From NCBI RefSeq assembly GCF_031020795.1, contig NZ_JAVHJP010000001.1, forward strand, positions 62,001 through 126,000: 64,000 nucleotides of DNA. The letters run 5' to 3'. Below are positions 16,751 to 25,309 of this stretch, piece after piece. Numbering within the stretch: the stretch's first letter is position 1; every line of letters begins with the position of its first letter. Origin of the DNA: Hydrogenophaga pseudoflava. GTDB lineage: Bacteria; Pseudomonadota; Gammaproteobacteria; Burkholderiales; Burkholderiaceae_C. The position numbers were made by a program, and so were the translations under genes. The notes beneath the pieces are model-generated. The model saw only the letters and a program-made list of their open reading frames with translations. It was not told the origin of the DNA and did not search any database.

Positions 16751-17788
16751 ATGCCACCCGCCCCACCGCCGCTACCTTCCCGCCCCCGAGCCACCGGCCG
16801 GGTGACCCTGGCCGACGTGGCCGCGCTGGCCGGCGTGAGCCCGATCACCGTCTCGCGCACCCTGCGCGGCGAGCGCACCGTGGACCCGGTGCTGGCGGCG
16901 CGGGTCAAGGAAGCGGCCCAGCAACTGCGCTACGTGCCCGACCCCGCGGCGCGCGCCCTGGCCTCGCGCCACGGCTCGCACGTCGCGGTGCTGATCCCGA
17001 TGCTGTCCAACGCCCTGTTCGTCGACCTGCTGGAGGCGGTGCAGCGCACGCTGCGACCGGCCGGCTACCAGACGCTGATCGGCATCACCCACTACAGCCC
17101 CGACGAGGAGGAGCAGCTGCTGCGCGAGCAGCTGCAGCACCGGCCGGCGGGCCTGCTGGTGACCGGCATCGACCAGAACGCCGCCACGCGCGAGCTGATG
17201 GCGCACAGCGGTGTGCCCTGCGTGCACCTGATGGAGCTGTCCACCGACCCGGCGCTGTACTGCGTCGGCTTCTCGCAGCGCGACGCGGGCGAGGCCATCA
17301 CGCGCCACCTGCTGGCGCGGGGCCGGCGTCGCATCGCCTTCGCCGCCGCCCAGCTCGACCCGCGCACCCTGCAGCGCGCCGAGGGCTACCGCCGTGCGCT
17401 GCAGAGCGCGGGCCTGTACGACCCGGCGCTGGAATGGCTCGATCCGCGGCCCTCCTCGATGGCGCTGGGCGGCGAGCTGCTGGAGCGGCTGCTGCGCGAG
17501 CAGCCCGGCTGCGACGCCGTCTTCTTCTGCAACGACGACCTGGCCCAGGGCGGGCTGCTGGCCGCGCTGCGCCTGGACGTGGCCGTGCCGCACCGGCTGG
17601 CGGTGGCCGGTTTCAACGACCTCTCGGGCAGCGACCAGATGCTGCCGCCGCTGACCACCGTGGCCACGCCGCGCGGCGCCATCGGAGAGGCCAGCGCGCA
17701 GATGCTGCTGAGCCTGATGCGCGGCGACACGCCTGCCCGCCATTCGGTGGACCTGGGTTTCGAGTTGCGGCTGCGCGCCTCCACCTGA
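16751..17788 (+). CDS. LacI-family regulator of the gluconate-type operon
   Basis: Protein of 345 residues. The N-terminal LacI helix-turn-helix and hinge read VTLADVAALAGVSPITVSRT, then LRGERTVDPVLAARVKEAA, and a periplasmic-binding-protein-like sensor domain follows (AVLIPMLSNALFVDLLEAVQ; FFCNDDLAQGGLLAALR; VAGFNDLSGSDQM). It resembles the GntR gluconate repressors of the LacI family. Its gene diverges from gntK-dctQMP, with matching palindromes in the gap. The ligand is probably gluconate or 6-phosphogluconate; this is inferred. The ATG at 16751 is chosen because an upstream open frame would run through both operators. Confidence 0.9.
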   Translation: MPPAPPPLPSRPRATGRVTLADVAALAGVSPITVSRTLRGERTVDPVLAARVKEAAQQLRYVPDPAARALASRHGSHVAVLIPMLSNALFVDLLEAVQRTLRPAGYQTLIGITHYSPDEEEQLLREQLQHRPAGLLVTGIDQNAATRELMAHSGVPCVHLMELSTDPALYCVGFSQRDAGEAITRHLLARGRRRIAFAAAQLDPRTLQRAEGYRRALQSAGLYDPALEWLDPRPSSMALGGELLERLLREQPGCDAVFFCNDDLAQGGLLAALRLDVAVPHRLAVAGFNDLSGSDQMLPPLTTVATPRGAIGEASAQMLLSLMRGDTPARHSVDLGFELRLRAST

Positions 17789-17855
17789 GCCTTTCCGATA
17801 CCTTGCTGCACCCGCGAAGTACCCTTTTGCGGGCTTCACATACTTTTTGCCGATA

Positions 17856-17879
17856 CATAGGGTTAATCCCAGCCCTATG
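17856..17879. promoter_or_regulatory. Inverted repeat upstream of the polyol operon
   Basis: CATAGGG and CCCTATG are separated by 10 bp, about 128 bp upstream of the polyol binding-protein start. The surrounding 17789-18006 region is AT-richer than its neighbours and holds no gene, so it is the likely promoter and regulator-binding region. The factor is unknown; the AraC-type gene at the end of the operon is a candidate. Confidence 0.4.
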
Positions 17880-18006
17880 GCGCAAACAAGTACATATCCG
17901 ACCGATTTGCGTACAAACCGCGGGTCAGAAGGTGCCCAGAATCCGCTCCACGGTTTCAGACACCGTTGAACCCAAAACACCTCCCATCCACCTCAGGAGA
18001 CAAGCT

Positions 18007-19311
18007 GTGAATTTCCGACTTGCCACCGTGTGCGCCGCCGGCCTGCTGGCCGCCGCGGGCGCCCACGCCGCCACCGAACTCGTGATCGCGACCGTGAACA
18101 ACGGCCACATGATCGAGATGCAGAAGCTCTCGAAGAACTTCGAGGCCGCCAACCCCGACATCAAGCTCAAGTGGGTCACGCTGGAAGAAGGCGTGCTGCG
18201 CCAGCGCGTGACGACCGACATCGCCACCAAGGGCGGCCAGTTCGACATCATGACCATCGGCATGTACGAAGCGCCGATCTGGGGCAAGAAGGGCTGGCTC
18301 ACCGAGCTCAAGACCGACGCCGCCTACGACGTGAACGACCTGCTGCCCGCCGTGCGCGGCGGCCTGACGGTGGACGGCAAGCTGTTCGCCGCGCCGTTCT
18401 ACGGCGAGTCGTCCATGCTGATGTACCGCAAGGACCTGGCCGACAAGGCCGGCATCAAGGTCGCGGACAATCCGACCTGGCCCCAGATCGCCGACCTGGC
18501 CAAGAAGATCCACAACCCGCCCAACACCTACGGCATCTGCCTGCGCGGCAAGCCGGGCTGGGGCGACAACATGGCCTTTCTGTCCACCCTGGTGAACACG
18601 CACGGCGGCCAGTGGTTCGACATGAGCTGGAAGCCCCAGCTGGAGAGCAAGCCCTGGAAGGACGCCATCGGCTTCTACGTCGACCTGCTGAAGAACTACG
18701 GCCCGCCCGGCTCGTCGAACAACAGCTTCAACGAAATCCTGGCGCTGACCAACTCGGGCAAGTGCGGCATGTGGATCGACGCCACCATCGCCGCCTCGTT
18801 CGTGAGCGACCCCAAGCAGTCCAAGGTCGCCGACCAGATGGCCTTCGCCCAGGCCCCCACCGCCGTGACGCCCAAGGGCGCGAACTGGCTGTGGTCCTGG
18901 AACCTGGCCATCCCCGCCGGTTCGAAGAAGGTCGACGCCGCCCAGAAGTTCGTGACCTGGGCGACCAGCAAGGAGTACATCCAGCTGGTGGCCAAGACCA
19001 ACGGCTGGGCCAACGTGCCGACCGGCACCCGCAAGTCGACCTACGCCTCGCCGGAGTTCCAGAAGGCCGCCCGCTTCGCCGCGGCGGAGCTCAAGGCCAT
19101 CGAATCGGCCAACCCGACCGACTCGACCCTGCCCAAGAGCCCGTACGTCGGCGTGCAGTTCGCCGCCATTCCGGAGTTCCAGTCCATCGGTATCGCCGTG
19201 GGCCAGCAGATGAGCGCGGCGCTCGCCGGCAAGACCAGCATCGACGACGCCCTGAAGGCCTCGCAGGTCGCCGCCGACCGCGAAATGAAGAAGGCCGGCT
19301 ACTACAAGTAA
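18007..19311 (+). CDS. Polyol ABC transporter substrate-binding protein
   Basis: Protein of 434 residues with a signal peptide (LATVCAAGLLAAAGAHA, cleavage before ATELVIAT). The mature part is a family-1 extracellular solute-binding protein: EMQKLSKNFEAANPDIKLKW, QFDIMTIGMYEAPIWGKKGW and SGKCGMWIDATIAASFV. It closely resembles sorbitol/mannitol binding proteins (SmoE/MtlE). Translation starts at a GTG (18007) with CAGGAGAC 8 bp upstream. It is the first gene of a polyol uptake and oxidation operon. A long stable hairpin region separates it from the permease genes, which would leave more binding protein than permease. Confidence 0.9.
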   Translation: MNFRLATVCAAGLLAAAGAHAATELVIATVNNGHMIEMQKLSKNFEAANPDIKLKWVTLEEGVLRQRVTTDIATKGGQFDIMTIGMYEAPIWGKKGWLTELKTDAAYDVNDLLPAVRGGLTVDGKLFAAPFYGESSMLMYRKDLADKAGIKVADNPTWPQIADLAKKIHNPPNTYGICLRGKPGWGDNMAFLSTLVNTHGGQWFDMSWKPQLESKPWKDAIGFYVDLLKNYGPPGSSNNSFNEILALTNSGKCGMWIDATIAASFVSDPKQSKVADQMAFAQAPTAVTPKGANWLWSWNLAIPAGSKKVDAAQKFVTWATSKEYIQLVAKTNGWANVPTGTRKSTYASPEFQKAARFAAAELKAIESANPTDSTLPKSPYVGVQFAAIPEFQSIGIAVGQQMSAALAGKTSIDDALKASQVAADREMKKAGYYK

Positions 19312-19341
19312 GCCGCCGCAGGCCCCGACCGGCCTGACCGC

Positions 19342-19379
19342 CCCCTCTCCCGCCCGCGGGAGAGGGGCTTTCCCCTCTC
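19342..19379 (+). promoter_or_regulatory. Overlapping alternative hairpins between binding protein and permease
   Basis: The arm CGGGAGAGGGG (19357-19367) can pair with CCCCTCTCCCG (19342-19352) to form an 11-bp stem. Alternatively GAGAGGGG (19360-19367) can pair with CCCCTCTC (19372-19379). The two structures exclude each other. The element ends 6 bp before the permease ATG and could act as an mRNA stabiliser, a partial terminator or an attenuator; there is only a short T tract. Confidence 0.6.
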
Positions 19380-19385
19380 ACGCCC

Positions 19386-20264
19386 ATGGCCATGAACCGC
19401 CCCACATCGCGCACCCTGCCGCGTCTGCTGCTGACGCCCGCGGTGGCCACGCTCTTCCTGTGGATGATCGTGCCGCTGGTGATGACGCTCTATTTCTCCG
19501 TCATCCGCTACAACCTGATGCAACCCGACCAGAGCGGCTTCGTCGGGCTGGAGAACTTCGAATACTTCGTGACCGATCCCTCGTTCACGACCTCGGTGAT
19601 CAACACCATCCTGCTGCTGGGCAGCGTCATCCTCATCACCGTGATCCTGGGCGTGGCCATCGCCCTGCTGATCAACGAGCCCTTCGCCGGCCGCGGCATC
19701 GTGCGCGTGCTGCTGATCTCGCCCTTCTTCGTCATGCCCACGGTCAACGCGCTGATGTGGAAGAACATGATGATGAACCCCATCTACGGCGTGCTGGCCC
19801 AGGTCTGGGCCTTCTTCGGCGCCGCCCCGGTGGACTGGCTCACCGACCATCCGCTGTTCTCGGTGATCGTGATGGTGTCCTGGCAGTGGCTGCCTTTTGC
19901 CACGCTGATCTTCATGACCGCGCTGCAGAGCATGGACCGCGAGCAGCTGGAGGCCGCGCGCATGGACGGCGCCACCTACGGCCAGCAGCTGCGCTACCTC
20001 TACATCCCGCACCTGGGCCGCTCGGTGGCCGTGGTCGTGATGATCGAGCTGATCTTTTTGCTCTCGGTCTTCGCCGAGATCTACACCACCACCGGCGGTG
20101 GCCCGGGCGACGCCAGCACCAACGTGGCCTTCCTGATCTTCAAGCAGGCACTGCTGAACTTCGACGCCGGTGTGGCCTCGGCGGGTGCCCTGTTCGCCGT
20201 GCTGCTGGCCAACATCGCCGCGATCTTCCTGATCCGCATGGTTGGGAAAAATTTGGACAAGTGA
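19386..20264 (+). CDS. Polyol ABC transporter permease 1
   Basis: Protein of 292 residues with six predicted membrane helices and the MalF/SmoF-type binding-protein-dependent permease signature, EQLEAARMDGATYGQQLRYL, which is the EAA loop contacting the ATPase. It is one half of the membrane channel for a sugar alcohol. No strong ribosome site is visible because the alternative hairpins end close to the ATG at 19386; an alternative in-frame ATG lies two codons later. The next permease starts 7 bp after its stop. Confidence 0.9.
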   Translation: MAMNRPTSRTLPRLLLTPAVATLFLWMIVPLVMTLYFSVIRYNLMQPDQSGFVGLENFEYFVTDPSFTTSVINTILLLGSVILITVILGVAIALLINEPFAGRGIVRVLLISPFFVMPTVNALMWKNMMMNPIYGVLAQVWAFFGAAPVDWLTDHPLFSVIVMVSWQWLPFATLIFMTALQSMDREQLEAARMDGATYGQQLRYLYIPHLGRSVAVVVMIELIFLLSVFAEIYTTTGGGPGDASTNVAFLIFKQALLNFDAGVASAGALFAVLLANIAAIFLIRMVGKNLDK

Positions 20265-20271
20265 GATCGAG

Positions 20272-21102
20272 ATGGCACGTCAATCCACCTTCACCCCCGC
20301 CTACGCGGTGCGCACCGTGGCCGCCTGGGCCGTGGCCCTGCTGCTGTTCTTCCCCCTGGGCTGGCTGCTGCTGACCGCGTTCAAGACCGAGCTGCAGGCC
20401 ATCGCGGTGCCGCCCGAGCTGTTCTTCTCGCCCACGCTGGAGAACTTCCACGAGGTGCAGGAGCGCTCGGACTACCTGCACTACGCCTGGAACTCGGTGG
20501 TCACCAGCGTGGTGTCCACGCTGGTCGGCCTGGCGATTGCCGCGCCCGCCGCCTACGCCATGGCCTTCCACAAGGGCCAGCGCGACAAGGACATCCTGAT
20601 GTGGATGCTGTCGACCAAGATGATGCCCGCCGTCGGCGCCCTGGTGCCCATCTACGTCATGGCGCAGAAGAGCCAGCTGCTGGACACGCAGTTGGGCCTG
20701 ATCATCGTGTTCACGCTGTCCAACCTGCCCATCATGGTCTGGATGCTGTACTCGTCCTTCAAGGAGATCCCGCACGAGATCCTGGAGGCCGCGCGCATGG
20801 ACGGCGCCACGCTCTGGCAGGAGGCCACCAAGGTGCTGCTGCCGCTGGGCATGGGCGGCCTGGCCTCCACCGGCCTGCTGTGCCTGGTGCTCAGCTGGAA
20901 CGAGGCCTTCTGGAGCCTGAACCTCAGCTCGGCCAAGGCCGGCACCCTGGCCACGCTGATCGCCAGCTACTCCAGCCCCGAAGGCCTGTTCTGGGCCAAG
21001 CTGTCCGCGGCCTCGCTCATGGCCATCGCGCCCATCGTCGTGTTCGGCTGGTTCAGCCAGAAGCAACTCGTTCAGGGCCTCACGTTCGGTGCGGTCAAGT
21101 AA
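20272..21102 (+). CDS. Polyol ABC transporter permease 2
   Basis: Protein of 276 residues with six membrane helices and the second EAA loop, HEILEAARMDGATLWQEATK. It belongs to the MalG/SmoG permease type and pairs with the preceding permease. Segments such as LVPIYVMAQKSQLLDTQLGL match mannitol/sorbitol permeases. The ATG at 20272 follows GAGATCGAG; an upstream in-frame ATG at 20242 lies within the previous gene and is not favoured. It precedes the ATPase gene by 20 bp. Confidence 0.9.
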   Translation: MARQSTFTPAYAVRTVAAWAVALLLFFPLGWLLLTAFKTELQAIAVPPELFFSPTLENFHEVQERSDYLHYAWNSVVTSVVSTLVGLAIAAPAAYAMAFHKGQRDKDILMWMLSTKMMPAVGALVPIYVMAQKSQLLDTQLGLIIVFTLSNLPIMVWMLYSSFKEIPHEILEAARMDGATLWQEATKVLLPLGMGGLASTGLLCLVLSWNEAFWSLNLSSAKAGTLATLIASYSSPEGLFWAKLSAASLMAIAPIVVFGWFSQKQLVQGLTFGAVK

Positions 21103-21122
21103 TCACACACAAGAGACATCCC

Positions 21123-22166
<1,044 letters not shown>

Positions 22167-22170
22167 CGCC

Positions 22171-22905
22171 ATGAGCCCATCGCTTCCCTTGCAAGGCAAG
22201 ACCGCCGCCGTCACCGGCGCGGCCTCGGGCATCGGTTTCGCCAGCGCGAAGGCCATGGCCGATGCCGGCGCTCGCGTGCTGCTGATCGACCGCGACGCCG
22301 TCGCGCTGGCCAAGGCCTGCGCCGCCATCGGCGACAACGCCCTGCCGCTGGTGCTGGACCTGCTGGACCCGGCGCAGTGCAACAGCCTGCTGGACCGCAC
22401 GCTGACACTGACCGGCCAGCTGGACATCTTCCACGCCAACGCGGGCCTCTACGTCGGTGGCGACCTGCTGGACACCACGCCCGAGGCCATCGACCGCATG
22501 CTGAACCTCAACGTGAACGTGGTGATGAAGAACGTGCACAACGTGCTGCCGCACATGATCGGCCGCGGCACGGGCGACATCCTCGTCACCAGCTCGCTGG
22601 CCGCGCACTTCCCCACCCCCTGGGAGCCGGTCTACGCCTCGTCCAAGTGGGCCATCGACTGCTTCGTGCAGACCGTGCGGCGGCAGATGTTCAAGCACGG
22701 CATCCGCGTGGGTTCGGTCTCGCCCGGCCCGGTCATCACCTCGCTGCTGTCCGACTGGCCGGCCGAAAAACTCGCCGAGGCCAAGGCCAGCGGCAGCCTG
22801 ATCGAAGCCGCCGAGGTGGCCGAGGTGCTGCTGTTCATGCTGACCCGACCGCGCGGCATGACCATCCGCGACGTCGTGCTCATGCCCACGAACTTCGATC
22901 TCTGA
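22171..22905 (+). CDS. Short-chain dehydrogenase, probable polyol dehydrogenase
   Basis: Protein of 244 residues with the classical SDR layout: nucleotide site TGAASGIGFASA, NAG motif HANAGLYVGG, catalytic serine in LVTSSLAAH, and YASSK with Tyr and Lys. It resembles ribitol or sorbitol dehydrogenases of this family (SSKWAIDCFVQTVRRQM). It probably oxidises the imported sugar alcohol to a ketose with NAD. It sits in the operon 4 bp after the ATPase gene and 25 bp before the second dehydrogenase gene. Two dehydrogenases suggest that more than one polyol is used. Confidence 0.88.
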   Translation: MSPSLPLQGKTAAVTGAASGIGFASAKAMADAGARVLLIDRDAVALAKACAAIGDNALPLVLDLLDPAQCNSLLDRTLTLTGQLDIFHANAGLYVGGDLLDTTPEAIDRMLNLNVNVVMKNVHNVLPHMIGRGTGDILVTSSLAAHFPTPWEPVYASSKWAIDCFVQTVRRQMFKHGIRVGSVSPGPVITSLLSDWPAEKLAEAKASGSLIEAAEVAEVLLFMLTRPRGMTIRDVVLMPTNFDL

Positions 22906-22930
22906 CACGCCTACTTCTCACCGACGCACC

Positions 22931-24334
22931 ATGAATTTCATCCTGCATCTGGGCCTGGGCTCGTTCCACCGCGCCCACCAGGCCGTCTACATCCACCAGC
23001 TGCACCAGCAGGGCGATCGGCGCTGGGCCATCGCCGGCGGCAACCTGCGCCCCGACATGGCCGACACGATTGCGGCCCTGCAGGCACAGGGCGGCCGCTA
23101 CACGCTGGAGACCGTCACGCCCCAGGGCGAGCGCAGCTACACGGTCATCGAGTCGATCCAGCGTGTGATCCCGTACCAGGACGACCTGGCCCCGCTGATC
23201 GCCACCGGCGCCGACCCGGCCACCCGCATCATCAGCTTCACGGTCACCGAGGCCGGCTACTACCTCGACGCGGACAACCGGCTCGACTGGGCCACCTTCC
23301 CCGACCTGCGCGCCGACCTGGAAGCCGTCAAGGCCGGCCATGCCGGCCACACCATCTACGGCGGTCTGGTGAGCATCCTGCGGGCGCGCATGAAGGCCGG
23401 CGCCGGCCCGGTGACGCTGATGAACTGTGACAACCTGCGCCACAACGGCGAGCGTTCGCGCGGTGGCCTGCTGCAGTTCATCGGCGCGCTGGGCGACAGC
23501 GCGCTGCGCGCCTGGGTGGAGGCGAACACCACCAGCCCCAACGCCATGGTCGACCGCATCACGCCGCGCCCCACGCCCGACGTGGCCGAGCGCGTGAAGG
23601 CCGCCACCGGCTGGGACGACCGGGCCGCCCTCATGGGCGAGAGCTTCATCCAGTGGGTGATCGAGGACAACTTCATCGCCGGCCGCCCCGAGTGGGAGAA
23701 GGTTGGTGTCGAGATGGTGAACTCGGTGCAGGCTCATGAGGAGGCCAAGATCCGCCTGCTCAACGCCACCCACAGCTGCATCGCCTGGGCCGGCACACTG
23801 GCGGGCTACCTCTACATCCACGAAGGCACGCTGGACCCGGAGATCCGGCAGATGGCCTACGACTACGTGACCGACGACGCGATCCCGGTGCTTCATTCAC
23901 CGCAGAAGCCCTGCCCGATCGACCTGCCCAGGTACCGCGACGTGGTGCTCGACCGCTTCGGCAACCCGGCCATCGCCGACACCAACCAGCGCGTGGCGAT
24001 GGATGCGTTCTCCAAGATCCCCGGCATGATCGCGCCCACCATCCGCGACCAGCTCGCGCGCGGCGGCAGCTTCGACAGCGTGGCCCTGCTGCCCGCGCTG
24101 TTCCTGGCCTACCTGCAGCGCTGGCACGCCGGCCAGATCCCCTACACCTACCAGGACCAGGCCATGGACCCGGCCGCGGCGCATGCCATCTGCGAGGCCG
24201 CCGACCCGGTGGCGGCCTATGCCGCCGACACCACGCTCTGGGGCGAGATGGCCGGCCGGCCTGAATTGGTCGCGACCCTGCGCAAGGCCTTTGCCCGCGT
24301 GCAGGCGTTCGTGAAGGAGCGCGCCGGAGCCTGA
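22931..24334 (+). CDS. dalD: Mannitol-dehydrogenase-family oxidoreductase (probable D-arabinitol 4-dehydrogenase)
   Basis: Protein of 467 residues of the polyol-specific long-chain dehydrogenases. The N terminus LHLGLGSFHRAHQAVYIHQL is the family NAD-binding start, and the catalytic motif KIRLLNATHS gives the conserved Lys, Asn and His. The family oxidises mannitol, D-arabinitol or related polyols to ketoses. D-arabinitol is favoured by overall resemblance, but mannitol cannot be ruled out. No ketose kinase gene is present in this operon, so the product must be phosphorylated by an enzyme encoded elsewhere. Confidence 0.85.
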   Translation: MNFILHLGLGSFHRAHQAVYIHQLHQQGDRRWAIAGGNLRPDMADTIAALQAQGGRYTLETVTPQGERSYTVIESIQRVIPYQDDLAPLIATGADPATRIISFTVTEAGYYLDADNRLDWATFPDLRADLEAVKAGHAGHTIYGGLVSILRARMKAGAGPVTLMNCDNLRHNGERSRGGLLQFIGALGDSALRAWVEANTTSPNAMVDRITPRPTPDVAERVKAATGWDDRAALMGESFIQWVIEDNFIAGRPEWEKVGVEMVNSVQAHEEAKIRLLNATHSCIAWAGTLAGYLYIHEGTLDPEIRQMAYDYVTDDAIPVLHSPQKPCPIDLPRYRDVVLDRFGNPAIADTNQRVAMDAFSKIPGMIAPTIRDQLARGGSFDSVALLPALFLAYLQRWHAGQIPYTYQDQAMDPAAAHAICEAADPVAAYAADTTLWGEMAGRPELVATLRKAFARVQAFVKERAGA

Positions 24335-24373
24335 ACCGGTGTACCTTAGGTGCCACCGCCGCCGGAGCCCGCC

Positions 24374-25309
24374 ATGACCGTGAAAGTGCCCACCGCCCCA
24401 CGCCAGCTCAAGCCCGAGCTGGAACACGAGTTCGTGCGCTCGCCCGACCTGGGCTACGAGCTGTCCTCCGACGTCGGCTTCGTGCGCTGTCTCTCCCACG
24501 GCTTCCCGACGCCACTGGCGCGCTGGCACTACCACGACGAGTACGAGCTGCACCTGATCACCAGCACCAGCGGCAAGGTGTTCGTGGGCGACTGGATCGG
24601 CCCCTTCCAGGCCGGCCAGCTGGTGCTCACCGGCCCGCGCCTGCCGCACAACTGGGTCACGATGGACATGCCCGAAGGCGGCGTGGCGCAGCGCGACCTG
24701 GTGATCCAGTTCACCCACGAACCCCTGACCCGCGCCGCCGAAACCATTCCAGAACTGCGCGAGGTGCTGCCCCTGCTGGAACGCGCCAAACACGGCATCG
24801 AGTTCTTCGGGATGTCCGAAGCGGCCGAGCGGCACTGGCACCGCGTGAAGAATGCGCGCGGCTTGCGGCGGCTCACCGCCTTCTGCGATTTCATGGCCGA
24901 CCTCACGGCCTGCACCGACTACCGGCTGCTCTCCAGCGTGCAGCTGCAGAGCGACGACGACGACGCCTCGATCGACCAGATCCACGCCGTTGTCAGCCGC
25001 ATCACAGACCACCTGGCCGACGACCACTCGGCCGGCGCGCTGGCGGCCGAGCTGGGCATGAGCGAGAGCCGCTTCAGCCGCTTTTTCCGCAAGGCCACCG
25101 GCAACACCTTCACCGACTTCGTCAACCGCGTGCGCATCAGCCGCGCCTGCCAGCTGCTGATGGACACCGACCAGCAGGTCACCCACATCTGCTACGAGGT
25201 CGGCTTCAACAACGTGGCCAACTTCAACCGGCGCTTTCTGGAAATCAAGGGCATGACGCCCACCGAGTTCCGGCGCCAGAGCCTCACGCGCTTCAAGGGC
25301 GCGGCGTGA
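24374..25309 (+). CDS. AraC-family regulator of polyol use
   Basis: Protein of 311 residues. An N-terminal cupin-like sensor (LARWHYHDEYELHLITST; FQAGQLVLTGPRLPHNWV) precedes two helix-turn-helix units (SAGALAAELGMSESRFSRFF; QVTHICYEVGFNNVANFNRR). This is the AraC/XylS layout seen in mannitol-operon activators. It is the last gene of the polyol operon, 39 bp after the dehydrogenase, and probably activates it. The ATG at 24374 has GGAG eight bases upstream. Its 3-prime end overlaps the convergent penicillin-binding protein gene by 17 bp. Confidence 0.88.
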   Translation: MTVKVPTAPRQLKPELEHEFVRSPDLGYELSSDVGFVRCLSHGFPTPLARWHYHDEYELHLITSTSGKVFVGDWIGPFQAGQLVLTGPRLPHNWVTMDMPEGGVAQRDLVIQFTHEPLTRAAETIPELREVLPLLERAKHGIEFFGMSEAAERHWHRVKNARGLRRLTAFCDFMADLTACTDYRLLSSVQLQSDDDDASIDQIHAVVSRITDHLADDHSAGALAAELGMSESRFSRFFRKATGNTFTDFVNRVRISRACQLLMDTDQQVTHICYEVGFNNVANFNRRFLEIKGMTPTEFRRQSLTRFKGAA

